64,000 nucleotides of DNA from contig JAOQAE010000003.1 of assembly GCA_025963725.1 (NCBI GenBank), positions 186,001 to 250,000 on the forward strand, in the 5' to 3' direction. This DNA is from Bacteroidota bacterium (GTDB lineage: Bacteria; Bacteroidota; Bacteroidia; 2-12-FULL-35-15). Shown piece by piece: positions 26,731 through 35,280 of the stretch. Position 1 is the first letter of the stretch; every line of letters starts with the position of its first letter. The notes under the pieces are model-generated. The model saw only the letters and a program-made list of their open reading frames with translations, ran no database searches and had not been told where the DNA came from. The position numbers were made by a program, and so were the translations under genes.

Positions 26731-26797
26731 GGAGGTGAACACCCTACACGAATTCTTCAGCCGAAGATCATTCCGAAACCGCCTCCGTTCGGCTTTT
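26731..26797 (+). ncRNA. Structured 5' leader, copy B, with possible alternative terminator stem
   Basis: Outer 7-bp stem GGAGGTG / CGCCTCC (26731-26737 and 26780-26786, one T-G pair). Shares GTGAACACCCTACA and the AAACC closing sequence with copy A, and has the inner hairpin TCTTC-AGCC-GAAGA (26754-26767). A second pairing, AGCCGAA / TTCGGCT (26759-26765 and 26788-26794) followed by TTT, excludes both stems and resembles an intrinsic terminator. The lamin-tail gene starts 28 bases later. Switching is inference; only the pairings are seen. Confidence 0.7.
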
Positions 26798-26824
26798 AAA
26801 CCTAATTTAACCTAATATAATAAC

Positions 26825-27739
26825 ATGAAAAAACTATTACTATCAGTTTTGGCATTAGCGTCTTATTTAACCAGCAGCGCACAGTGCACGGAATTATTCA
26901 TTTCCGAATACGTAGAGGGAACAGGGAACGACAAGGCCCTGGAGATCTACAACCCGACCAACGCAGCGATCAACCTGAGCGGATACCGCATCGAGCGCTT
27001 TTCCAACGGCTCTTCCTCTTCTTCGGCAGGCGGTGTTCTAAACCTTTCCGGAACCATTGCAGCGCATGATGTATTTGTGATCGCAAACGGGCAAACAACA
27101 GGAAGTACATCTTCCCCTGCCTGCAGCCCTGCTTTACAGGCGATGGCCGACCAGCTGGACGGGGTTTATCCTGCTCCTACTTACATGAACGGGAACGATG
27201 CAATTGTTCTGTACCACAACACAACCATCATCGACATCTTCGGAAAAACAGGCGATGCCGCTATGACCACTTCCAGCGGCTGGAGCGATATGTTCCCGTA
27301 CGACGGATCTGCCGGTACCATCTGGACAGAGAACCACACACTTTACCGCAAGCCGAGCGTAACACAGGGTGTTACCACCAACCCGGGAACATTCATCGTT
27401 ACCACGCAGTGGGATTCATTGCCTGTGAACACCTGGACAGGCCTTGGAACACATGCATGCGCATGCTCAAGCGTTGGAATTGCTGAAAAAGACAACTCCG
27501 TTTCTGTAGTTGTTTACCCGAACCCGTCAAGCAATGGCTTCTTTAACATCCTTACAGGCGCTGCTATCAATAGCATCCAGGTTTACAATGTTGTAGGACA
27601 GCAGGTGATCGCGCAGAAAGGCAACAACGCTGATAAATCGGCAATGGTTGAAACAGCCGGACTTCCAAAAGGCATCTACTTTGTAAAAGTGATGATGGCA
27701 AATGACAAAACAGTAACTGTAAAAATAACGATCCAGTAA
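26825..27739 (+). CDS. Lamin-tail-domain T9SS type A secreted protein
   Basis: 304 residues. Signal peptide LLLSVLALASYLTSSAQ. The lamin-tail-like domain (about residues 20-170) begins CTELFISEYVEGTGNDKALE, with IYNPTNAAINLSGYRIERFS, followed by LDGVYPAPTYMNGNDAIVLY. The C-terminal 85 residues (VVVYPNPSSNGFFNILTGAA, VYNVVGQQVIAQKG, GIYFVKVMMANDKTVTVKIT) form a type A sorting domain. Lamin-tail domains on secreted proteins often go with nucleases, and a secreted endonuclease lies downstream at 30794. Preceded by promoter and leader at 26690-26797; followed by a terminator at 27751. Confidence 0.88.
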   Translation: MKKLLLSVLALASYLTSSAQCTELFISEYVEGTGNDKALEIYNPTNAAINLSGYRIERFSNGSSSSSAGGVLNLSGTIAAHDVFVIANGQTTGSTSSPACSPALQAMADQLDGVYPAPTYMNGNDAIVLYHNTTIIDIFGKTGDAAMTTSSGWSDMFPYDGSAGTIWTENHTLYRKPSVTQGVTTNPGTFIVTTQWDSLPVNTWTGLGTHACACSSVGIAEKDNSVSVVVYPNPSSNGFFNILTGAAINSIQVYNVVGQQVIAQKGNNADKSAMVETAGLPKGIYFVKVMMANDKTVTVKITIQ

Positions 27740-27750
27740 TCTTATTCTGA

Positions 27751-27787
27751 AAGCGTCCCCTGAGCCCGGCTCCGGGGACGCTTTTTA
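27751..27787 (+). terminator. Terminator after the lamin-tail protein gene
   Basis: Stem AAGCGTCCCC / GGGGACGCTT (27751-27760 and 27774-27783), 13-base loop, then TTT. The TonB receptor gene starts only about ten bases later. Confidence 0.82.
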
Positions 27788-27796
27788 TTTTGTATT

Positions 27797-30769
27797 ATGA
27801 AACATCTTTCCGTTTTTTTCTTTTTCCTGCTCAGTACACTTTTCTCTTTCGCGCAGCCGGGCGGAGAAGTGAAAGGCACCATCAAGGATGCCACCACCGG
27901 TGAAACCATTGTGGGCGCAAGCGTTTTGTATACCGAAGGAAAAGGTACGGTAACGGACATCAACGGAAATTTCTCTCTTAAATTCGATTCTGCCGGACAG
28001 TACACACTTACCGTTTCCTATGTAGGCTACGAGGTTCAGAAGATGAAGGTAAAGGTTGGCGGCAAGCCTGTAATACTCAGCTTCAGCCTGCAGACACAAA
28101 CCCTGAACGAGGTGGAAGTGGTTGCCGATGTAGCGAAAACCCGCGAAACACCTATCGCATTCTCCAATATTTCAAGCAAGCAGATCAGCGAAGAGCTTGG
28201 CACACGCGACCTTCCGATGGTGCTGAATTCCACTCCCGGCGTATACGCAACCGAACAGGGTGGAGGAAGCGGCGATGCGCGCGTTTCCATTCGCGGCTTC
28301 GACCAGCGCAATGTTGCCGTGATGGTAGATGGTGTGCCGGTGAACGACATGGAGAACGGACAGGTTTACTGGAGCAACTGGGACGGACTTGGCGACATTA
28401 CCCGCACCATGCAGGTACAGCGCGGACTTGGAGCTTCCAAGCTGGCGGTTGCTTCTGTAGGGGGAACCATTAACATTATTACCAAAGGCATCGATCAGAA
28501 GATGAGCGCCGGTGTAAAGCAGGAAGTAAGCGATTACGGCTTAAATAAAACCTCATTCGGATTTAATACAGGCCAGCTGAAAGGCGGCTGGGGATTCACT
28601 GTTGCAGGATCCAGGAAATGGGGAAGCGGCTTTGCAGATGCAACCTTTGATGATGCCTATTCTTATTTCTTTAAAGTTCAGAAAAGATTTAAAAAGCATT
28701 TGTTCAGTCTGAGCGCAAGTGGTGCTCCCCAAAAGCACGGACAACGCCTTGACAGGCTGCCCATTGCTGTGTACAGCGAGAAACTTGCGAAGAGCCTTGG
28801 CATTAATACGGATTCCGTTTACCGGTATATGGGAACTCATGCAAACCAGTATTATACAACTTCAGCAATCGGAGAAAGAGGATTGGAGTACAACCCAAAC
28901 TGGGGACGATATCATGAAGGGCCTTTTAATAATGACCTCAACTGTGCTATTCTGGATGACAAAATCAATTATTTTCATAAACCACAAATAAATTTCTCTC
29001 ACTTTTGGTCCCCCGGTGAGAAGCTGAATGTTTCCACCGTAATTTATCTTTCGGTTGGTAAAGGCGGCGGAACAGGACTAAAAACACCTGCATCAAGAGA
29101 TGTGATAGATGGCCAGCTGAACCTCCAATCTATATATGCGGCTAATATCTCTTCTTCCGCGATATCGCCAAGCTATAGCACTACGGAACGTGCATCGAGT
29201 AATTATTTAAGAGCTGCAAACAATGACCATATCTGGTATGGAATATTATCGAGCTGGAATTATACTGTAAATAAAAACCTATCCGCATTGCTTGGTATCG
29301 ATGCGCGATATTACAAAGGCACACACTATCAAAGTGTTTACGACCTGATGGGAGGAGATTACGCTATCGAAAACCCGGGCTTTAAACCATCGAATTCAGC
29401 CCCACCTTTTGCCTACGTTACCGGCGATGCAAATCAACCGACGGGGACTTATCCAAATGATCCGAATTTACAGAACTCAATGAAACATGTAGGTGATAAA
29501 ATTTCCTATTATAATGATGCGAAAGTAATTTGGGGAGGGGTATTCGGGCAAGTGGAATATAAAAAAAACAAATGGAGCACTTTCCTCACTGGGTCTTTTT
29601 CCAATACAGGCTATCAGCGGATCGATTATTTTAAACGGAAAGATCTGGTTATCGATGGTGACGTTTTCAGCCAGGTGGTTGGATACAATGATGTATTTTA
29701 TTACAATGGCAGCGAGCATATAACCGCATATAAAGGGGCAACAACATATACTAACGGTGACACTACTTTTATTGACAATCCGGGCTCAGGGCCGATATTG
29801 TCAATAGTAAATGCGAAAGCGTATACTAACCAATCGCCTGAGGCGCGCTTTTCTACCACCAAGCTTTTATGGTTCCTTGGATATACCATAAAAGGCGGTG
29901 CAAACTATAACATCAACGATCACCATAATGTATTTATCAATCTTGGCTTCCTGAACCTTCCGCCCCGTTTTACCGCTGTTTTTGATAATGCTAATAAAAT
30001 GCTGCTGGAGATCAAAAACCAGAAAGTATACGCCATCGAAAGTGGCTATGGCTTTAAAAGCCACAAATTTGCTGCGAATGTAAATCTCTATTATACCCTT
30101 TGGAGAAATAAACCGCCACAATTCACACCTCAGTACGTTACTCCTGACGGAGAAAGGTTTTCATATAATCTTAACGGATTGGATGCGCTCCACAAAGGAA
30201 TTGAGCTTGATTTTATATATAAGCTCCTGAAAAATTTAGATGTTGAAGGAATTGTTTCTCTTGGCGACTGGAAAACGGTTTCCGGTCAAAAGATCTATAT
30301 TTATGATGAGCAAAACATCCTCCGGGATTCTGCGGATTTCAGCGCCAAAAATGTACATGTTGGAGATGCAGCACAAATTCAGTTAGGAGGAAGTATCAGG
30401 TATGAAATAATTAAGAACCTGTATATAAAGCCCCGTTTTACATACTTCGCGAAAAACTACGCTAATTTCGATCCTTTAACTCTAACTTATTCAGTAAGCT
30501 CCACAGGTGTGGTTACCGACAACAGGAACCGCGAGTCCTGGAAGATGCCAAATTATGGGATTCTTGACCTGTTCCTTGGTTACGACTTTACTGTTTGGAA
30601 GATGAAAATGGGTGTTGCTGCAGGTGTATCCAACCTTTTGAATAAAGCATACATTTCTGATGCACAAAATAACGGAGACTTAAACAACAAAAACTTCGAT
30701 GCAAACAGCGCGACTGTGTATATGGGAATGGGTACACGCTATAACGTTGCTTTAAAAATAGGATTCTAA
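27797..30769 (+). CDS. TonB-dependent receptor with carboxypeptidase-like N-terminal domain
   Basis: 990-residue outer-membrane gated channel. Signal peptide FFFFLLSTLFSFAQP; carboxypeptidase regulatory-like domain at about residues 24-100 (GEVKGTIKDATTGETIVGAS); plug at about 105-230 (IRGFDQRNVAVMVDGVPVND, IVRGL-type QVQRGLGASKLAVASVGGTI); then the barrel. There is no SusD partner next to it, so it is not a typical glycan-utilisation pair. It lies directly before a secreted endonuclease and after a lamin-tail protein, so nucleotide, phosphate or a related solute is a plausible cargo. The barrel portion (about 28700-30550) looks more AT-rich than the plug, suggesting that it has a different history. 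Confidence 0.9.
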   Translation: MKHLSVFFFFLLSTLFSFAQPGGEVKGTIKDATTGETIVGASVLYTEGKGTVTDINGNFSLKFDSAGQYTLTVSYVGYEVQKMKVKVGGKPVILSFSLQTQTLNEVEVVADVAKTRETPIAFSNISSKQISEELGTRDLPMVLNSTPGVYATEQGGGSGDARVSIRGFDQRNVAVMVDGVPVNDMENGQVYWSNWDGLGDITRTMQVQRGLGASKLAVASVGGTINIITKGIDQKMSAGVKQEVSDYGLNKTSFGFNTGQLKGGWGFTVAGSRKWGSGFADATFDDAYSYFFKVQKRFKKHLFSLSASGAPQKHGQRLDRLPIAVYSEKLAKSLGINTDSVYRYMGTHANQYYTTSAIGERGLEYNPNWGRYHEGPFNNDLNCAILDDKINYFHKPQINFSHFWSPGEKLNVSTVIYLSVGKGGGTGLKTPASRDVIDGQLNLQSIYAANISSSAISPSYSTTERASSNYLRAANNDHIWYGILSSWNYTVNKNLSALLGIDARYYKGTHYQSVYDLMGGDYAIENPGFKPSNSAPPFAYVTGDANQPTGTYPNDPNLQNSMKHVGDKISYYNDAKVIWGGVFGQVEYKKNKWSTFLTGSFSNTGYQRIDYFKRKDLVIDGDVFSQVVGYNDVFYYNGSEHITAYKGATTYTNGDTTFIDNPGSGPILSIVNAKAYTNQSPEARFSTTKLLWFLGYTIKGGANYNINDHHNVFINLGFLNLPPRFTAVFDNANKMLLEIKNQKVYAIESGYGFKSHKFAANVNLYYTLWRNKPPQFTPQYVTPDGERFSYNLNGLDALHKGIELDFIYKLLKNLDVEGIVSLGDWKTVSGQKIYIYDEQNILRDSADFSAKNVHVGDAAQIQLGGSIRYEIIKNLYIKPRFTYFAKNYANFDPLTLTYSVSSTGVVTDNRNRESWKMPNYGILDLFLGYDFTVWKMKMGVAAGVSNLLNKAYISDAQNNGDLNNKNFDANSATVYMGMGTRYNVALKIGF

Positions 30770-30793
30770 GATCAATTAAAAATAAAAAACAAA

Positions 30794-33046
30794 ATGAAAA
30801 AACTACTACTCACAGGCCTCGGATCTGCACTTGCTGCAATGATGAGCTTTGCACAAACCAGCCTGCCCACATCATGGGGCTTCGCAACAACCACGCTGCC
30901 TACCGGCTGGTCGTCGAGCGGAACAGGCTTCAGCTATTATTCGGCTTCCGGAAACCCGGCGCCTGCCGCAAAATTTGCAGCCACCGGCGATAAGCTCACT
31001 ATTTTCTTTTCCTCTTCACCGGGAAATTTAACCTATGACCTTACGGGGAATTCATTTTCCGGCGGAACATTCAAAGTGGAAGAATCGGTGAATGGAACCA
31101 CCTGGACCACGCTGCATACATTCACAACGCCGCCGGCTACCTACTCGCCGTTCACCGACGTTCCGAACTCTGCAAGCCGCTACATCCGCTTTAACTATAC
31201 CAATAAAGTTACCGGAAACGTTGGCCTTGACAATGTGAGCATTGCGCTCGGCTCTTCAACCACCCAGCAGATCAATGTAAAGCAGGGAGCCACCACCATT
31301 GTGAACGGAGGAACATACAGCCTGAGCTCGCCGGTAAGCACCAACACCCCAACCACTTTCACTATCCAGAACTTAGGCACGGTGAACACGCTCAACATTT
31401 CCGGCGTTACCATTACAGGCCCGGGAGCCGCTGATTACTCCGTAGGCTCATTTCCTGCATCTGTTGCAGCTGCATCAAGCGGAAACATGGTGATCAACTT
31501 TACGCCTTCTGTTGCGGGTACAAGAACAGCCGCCATCAATATCGCGAACGATGACCCAACAGCCAATCCATACATCATCAACCTGTACGGAGTGGGCGGA
31601 ACGCTTGCTACGGAGCCAACTACTCAGCCAACGGCATTTTCTTTCACAGCCGTTAAATCGTACCACCTGAATGGCTCCTTCACACCTGCAAGCCCTGCAC
31701 CGGATGCAGGCTATCTCGTGCTGAAAAAAGCAGGCTCGCCTGTTACCGACATCCCGGTTGACGGAGTTGTATACCAGCGCGGAGATGTGATCGGGAATTC
31801 TAAGGTCGTTTCCAGCTCAATGGCTACAGCGTTTTTTCCAAGCGAGATCGTTGCAAACACCACTTATTATTTTGCAGTGTTCTCCTACAACGGCCCGGGA
31901 ACATACCGCAATTACCTTACGGCTTCGCCTTTAACAGGAAGCGTGACCTCGTCAGCATCCATGCAGCCGGCTACGTATTACAATTCGGCTTCCCCTACAA
32001 ATGCAACCTTTGTAACCGACCTGCATAACAAGATCAACCCGCACATGATGCAGTTCTACAGCAACTACGGGTCCCTCATGGTTTCCAAATTCTATGCGCG
32101 CGATACCACCGCCGGACAACGTGTTGTTACCTGCGTGTACAGCGGATTGAACCAGGTGTACACCGAGCCGTTCGATTTCACAACCAACGATTTCAGCCGC
32201 GAGCATACCTATTGCAACAGCTGGCAGCCGAGCACCAATGCGCTCCCCGACAACAGCAACTTACCCGAGTACAACGATTATCACATGCTTACGCCTACCA
32301 ACCAAACAATGGTAAATGCCGTACGCAGCAATTATCCCTTGGGTGAAGTGGTAACGGTGATCTCCAGCTACATGGGCGCAAAACTGGGCTACAATGCCGC
32401 AGGAAAGAAAGTGTACGAGCCTCGTGATTCCGACAAAGGCGATGCAGCGCGCTGCATGATGTATGAGTCGATCTGCTATACCGGCGTTCCATACTCCGGC
32501 CCGGCAAACACCTGTGTTTACGGAGGAAGCTGGTCGTTCCCGAGCTACATCAGCACTACAATTCCATACGGACAGGATCAAAATGTGTTGAAAAAATGGC
32601 ACTACCAGGATCCTCCTGACAATTTCGAGATCGCGCGCAACGACTATGTTGACTCATTGCAGGGCAACAGGAATCCGTTCATCGACAGCGTACAGTTTGC
32701 ATGCTACATCGATTTCATGACCATGACAAAGATCAACTCTCCGATGATCCCATGCAACAGCATGACCACCGGAATTGCCGATCAGGATCCGAATGCCGAC
32801 ATGATGATGATCGCACCGAACCCGAGCAACGGAACATTTGTGCTGACCTACGTTACAGAAAGATCACAAACGCTGAACATCCGTTTGGTGGATGTGGTTG
32901 GCCGCATCGTATACACCGGCCAGGCCAAAGTAAGCAACGGCTACAACCCGATCGACTTGAGCATTCCAGGCTTAAGCAAAGGAATTTACACTCTTGAATT
33001 AACTACGGAAACCGGCAGAACAACAGAGAAGCTGGTGATCGAATAA
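30794..33046 (+). CDS. Secreted endonuclease I-family protein with T9SS type A sorting domain
   Basis: 750 residues. Signal peptide LLTGLGSALAAMMSFAQ. A beta-rich N-terminal domain (about 20-150) and a choice-of-anchor D-type domain (about 155-275, with TTFTIQNLGTVNTLNISGVT) lead to a fibronectin-like stretch. The endonuclease I domain is at about residues 400-655: DFSREHTYCNSWQP holds the catalytic Arg-Glu-His set, followed by YNDYHMLTPTNQTMVNAVRS and NPFIDSVQFACYID. The C-terminal 80 residues form a sorting domain (MIAPNPSSNGTF-type start, GRIVYTGQAKVSNGYN, GIYTLELTTETGRTTEKLVI). It is probably exported to digest nucleic acid outside the cell. It is 24 bases after the TonB receptor and likely co-transcribed with it. 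Confidence 0.9.
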   Translation: MKKLLLTGLGSALAAMMSFAQTSLPTSWGFATTTLPTGWSSSGTGFSYYSASGNPAPAAKFAATGDKLTIFFSSSPGNLTYDLTGNSFSGGTFKVEESVNGTTWTTLHTFTTPPATYSPFTDVPNSASRYIRFNYTNKVTGNVGLDNVSIALGSSTTQQINVKQGATTIVNGGTYSLSSPVSTNTPTTFTIQNLGTVNTLNISGVTITGPGAADYSVGSFPASVAAASSGNMVINFTPSVAGTRTAAINIANDDPTANPYIINLYGVGGTLATEPTTQPTAFSFTAVKSYHLNGSFTPASPAPDAGYLVLKKAGSPVTDIPVDGVVYQRGDVIGNSKVVSSSMATAFFPSEIVANTTYYFAVFSYNGPGTYRNYLTASPLTGSVTSSASMQPATYYNSASPTNATFVTDLHNKINPHMMQFYSNYGSLMVSKFYARDTTAGQRVVTCVYSGLNQVYTEPFDFTTNDFSREHTYCNSWQPSTNALPDNSNLPEYNDYHMLTPTNQTMVNAVRSNYPLGEVVTVISSYMGAKLGYNAAGKKVYEPRDSDKGDAARCMMYESICYTGVPYSGPANTCVYGGSWSFPSYISTTIPYGQDQNVLKKWHYQDPPDNFEIARNDYVDSLQGNRNPFIDSVQFACYIDFMTMTKINSPMIPCNSMTTGIADQDPNADMMMIAPNPSNGTFVLTYVTERSQTLNIRLVDVVGRIVYTGQAKVSNGYNPIDLSIPGLSKGIYTLELTTETGRTTEKLVIE

Positions 33047-33070
33047 TCACATTAGGATCAAATTAAAAAG

Positions 33071-33104
33071 AAACGTCCCGTAATAACATACGGGACGTTT
33101 TTTG
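33071..33104 (+). terminator. Terminator after the endonuclease gene
   Basis: Perfect 10-bp stem AAACGTCCCG / CGGGACGTTT (33071-33080 and 33091-33100), 10-base loop, then TTTT. Confidence 0.9.
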
Positions 33105-33129
33105 TTTTTACAGGATGTTCATTCCGGAG

Positions 33130-33500
33130 CATTCCCCTCCTCCCAAATCCGCCACAGATTCACAGATTCTTTTAATTTTTGCGGATCTGTTTTGCCCCGC
33201 CGGGGCAATGATTCTCTCTATTATTTTTTTTCTAAAAATGTTTGGCCTCTCTGAGGCCGTAGAGCAAACATTCTATCATGTTCAGGGAGCCGGATTATCG
33301 ATCCGTAAACTTCTCTTCCGGCAAAGCCACAGCATTATCAAATCATAATTTCATCATAGCTCGCGCAAGCGATCATAATACTAAACATAAAAATCTTAAA
33401 AATCAGCGTACCATTTACACTGTTTGGCCTCCTTATTATTTTCTAAATGGTTTCGCCTCTCTGAGGCCGCAGAGCAGAATTATATCATGTGCAGGGAGCA
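33130..33500. repeat. Repeat mosaic: GGCCTCTCTGAGGCC direct repeats and other palindromes
   Basis: A gene-free stretch of short repeats. Two similar 70-base units (about 33222-33290 and 33432-33499) each run TTATT..TTTCTAAA, then a palindrome around GCCTCTCTGAGGC, then AGAGC, ATATCATG or CTATCATG, and CAGGGAGC. A TTGCCCCGCCGGGGCAA palindrome is at about 33192-33208, and AATCCGCCACAGATTCACAG at 33147. No ORF with family features was seen. The rest of the gap to 33623 holds the next repeat and a GCGTCTCTGCGGTTAA-type sequence near 33606. Confidence 0.7.
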
Positions 33501-33570
33501 TTCCCCTCCTCCCAGGAGGGGTTAGGGGTGGTGTTACTGTACCACCCCGACCCTCCTAAAAGGAGGGAGC
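33501..33570. repeat. Bipartite ACCACCCC palindromic element, copy 2 (halves adjacent)
   Basis: Here the two halves are in the opposite order and only about seven bases apart: TTCCCCTCCTCCCAGGAGGG to GGGGTGGT, then ACCACCCC to CCTCCTAAAAGGAGGGAGC. The other copies have the halves 40-50 bases apart. Confidence 0.8.
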
Positions 33571-33623
33571 ACAACATCCTGCAAGCCTAAACACTTGCGC
33601 CTCCGCGTCTCTGCGGTTAAATC

Positions 33624-34388
33624 TCACTTCACAAACCGCATCACGCTCTCAAAAAACTCCTTCGGCTTTTCCGCATGCACCCAATGCCCCGAGCCTTCAA
33701 TGGTTTCCAGCATGCTTCTCGGAAATAATTCCTGGATCATGTCGATGTCGGCATCCAGCACATAATCGGCTTTAGCACCACGGATGAACAAAGCAGGCAC
33801 ATCCACGCTGCTATCGGAAGTAATTGGCGATCCCACATTCTCCATTTTTTCAAGCATCACTCCGAGGTTAAAGCGCCAGTCGAGCCGGCCATCCTCTCTC
33901 CAGTACACGTTCTTCAGCAGGAATTGTTTTGTTCCGAAATCATCAATGTACTCCGAAAGGATCGCTTCCACTTCTTTCCTTGTTTTCACCACATTGAAGT
34001 CGACCGCGCTCAATCCTTTAATAACCGAAGGATGCTGCGGCGGATAATATTTCGGAGCGATATCCACAACGATCAGCTTGTCCACGTTCCCGGGATCCTG
34101 CAGCGCGTATTGCATCACCGTTTTTCCACCCATGGAATGACCGATCAGCACAACGTTCTTTAATTGATGATCCGCGATCAGCTCCTGAAGGTCATCCGCC
34201 ATCACCTGGTAATCCCAGTCCTCACTGTGCGGTGAAAGCCCGTGGTTGCGCTGGTCTGCGGCATATACCTCAAAGCCGCTTTCACTGAATTGCTTTGCAA
34301 GGGAATTCCAGTTATCGCTCTGCCCGAACAAGCCGTGCAGGATGATCATGGGCTGGCCGGAGCCGTATTTTCTGTAGTGAAGTTTCAT
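33624..34388 (-). CDS. Alpha/beta-fold hydrolase (YbfF-like esterase)
   Basis: Esterase-type hydrolase of 254 residues. Oxyanion region LHGLFGQSDNW (about residues 18-28), nucleophile elbow GHSMGGKTVM (about 83-92, Ser in GHSMG), and the late His in SGHWVHAEKP (about 232-241); the acid is probably the Asp in the IRGAKADYVLD stretch. DQRNHGLSPHS near residue 44 resembles the YbfF/SDR-like thioesterase group. Natural substrate not known. It reads away from pdxJ on the same strand, 59 bases downstream, with a 32-bp repeat between, so a shared transcript is possible. Confidence 0.92.
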   Translation of the reverse strand: MKLHYRKYGSGQPMIILHGLFGQSDNWNSLAKQFSESGFEVYAADQRNHGLSPHSEDWDYQVMADDLQELIADHQLKNVVLIGHSMGGKTVMQYALQDPGNVDKLIVVDIAPKYYPPQHPSVIKGLSAVDFNVVKTRKEVEAILSEYIDDFGTKQFLLKNVYWREDGRLDWRFNLGVMLEKMENVGSPITSDSSVDVPALFIRGAKADYVLDADIDMIQELFPRSMLETIEGSGHWVHAEKPKEFFESVMRFVK

Positions 34389-34414
34389 TTATTATTTTCT
34401 TCGTGCCTGTTCAG

Positions 34415-34446
34415 CTCCCTCTCCTTCGGAGAGGGCCGGGGTGAGG
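34415..34446. repeat. 32-bp CTCCCTCTCC dispersed repeat, copy 3
   Basis: Same sequence as copy 1 with TTT changed to TTC at the centre (CTCCCTCTCCTTCGGAGAGG). Lies between the pdxJ stop and the hydrolase start. Confidence 0.88.
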
Positions 34447-34447
34447 T

Positions 34448-35167
34448 CTATTTCAGCTGCCTCAAATAAAGCTGGATCGTATTCTCCAACCCGTAATAGA
34501 AGGCATCGGAGATCAGCGCATGCCCGATCGATACTTCCAGCAGTCCCGGGATGTTCTTTGCAAAATAATTCAGGTTCTCCAGGCTGAGGTCGTGCCCGGC
34601 ATTAATTCCCAGCCCAAGCTCATTGGCGCGTTTTGCCGCTGCAATAAAAGGCCGGATGGCTTCTTCCCTGTTCAGCGGGAATTCCTTCGCATACGATTCG
34701 GTATACAATTCGATGCGATCGGTGCCCGTTTCCTTTGCACCTTCTATCATCCCGGCCTCTGCATCCACAAAAATGGAAGTGCGGATCCCCGCCTTCTTAA
34801 ATAGTTCAATTGTTTCAAGGAGATAATCTTTGTGCTTCACCGTATCCCAACCATGGTCGGAGGTAAGCTGCCCGGTACCATCCGGCACCAGCGTTACCTG
34901 CGCGGGTTTGATCGCCAGCACAAGGTCCATGAACTTCTGCTCTTTCGGGTTGCCTTCGATGTTGAACTCGGTGGTAAGCAACGGTTTTAGGTCATGTACG
35001 TCTTTATAGCGGATGTGGCGTTCATCCGGACGCGGATGCACCGTAATTCCCTGCGCGCCGAAACGCTCGCAGTCGGCCGCAATTTTCAGCAGGTCCGGGG
35101 TATTTCCGCCGCGCGAATTGCGAATCGTTGCGATTTTATTGATATTTACACTTAACTTTGCGTCCAT
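34448..35167 (-). CDS. pdxJ: Pyridoxine 5'-phosphate synthase
   Basis: Joins 1-deoxyxylulose 5-phosphate and 3-amino-1-hydroxyacetone phosphate to pyridoxine 5'-phosphate. 239 residues, typical. Family motifs: [20 protein letters not shown] (about residues 4-23), [20 protein letters not shown] (about 34-53), [18 protein letters not shown] (about 95-112) and [14 protein letters not shown] (about 200-213). dxs, which makes one substrate, is at 53730. It is divergent from the CBS/nadK run, separated by 113 bases with a plus-strand promoter box. Confidence 0.97.
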   Translation of the reverse strand: MDAKLSVNINKIATIRNSRGGNTPDLLKIAADCERFGAQGITVHPRPDERHIRYKDVHDLKPLLTTEFNIEGNPKEQKFMDLVLAIKPAQVTLVPDGTGQLTSDHGWDTVKHKDYLLETIELFKKAGIRTSIFVDAEAGMIEGAKETGTDRIELYTESYAKEFPLNREEAIRPFIAAAKRANELGLGINAGHDLSLENLNYFAKNIPGLLEVSIGHALISDAFYYGLENTIQLYLRQLK

Positions 35168-35202
35168 TGCTTTATAAATAAAGTGTAAAGCTAAAAAATT
35201 AG

Positions 35203-35210
35203 TAAATTTG
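35203..35210 (+). promoter_or_regulatory. Promoter -7 box for the CBS-nadK run
   Basis: TAAATTTG, exact to TAnnTTTG, 70 bases before the CBS gene start, in the pdxJ divergent gap. No -33 element was clear. Confidence 0.6.
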
Positions 35211-35280
35211 TATAATAAGTTTCTGATTTATTTGTTGGAATTACTGCCAGGATGAATATTGGAAAATCAGCTCAAAAATT

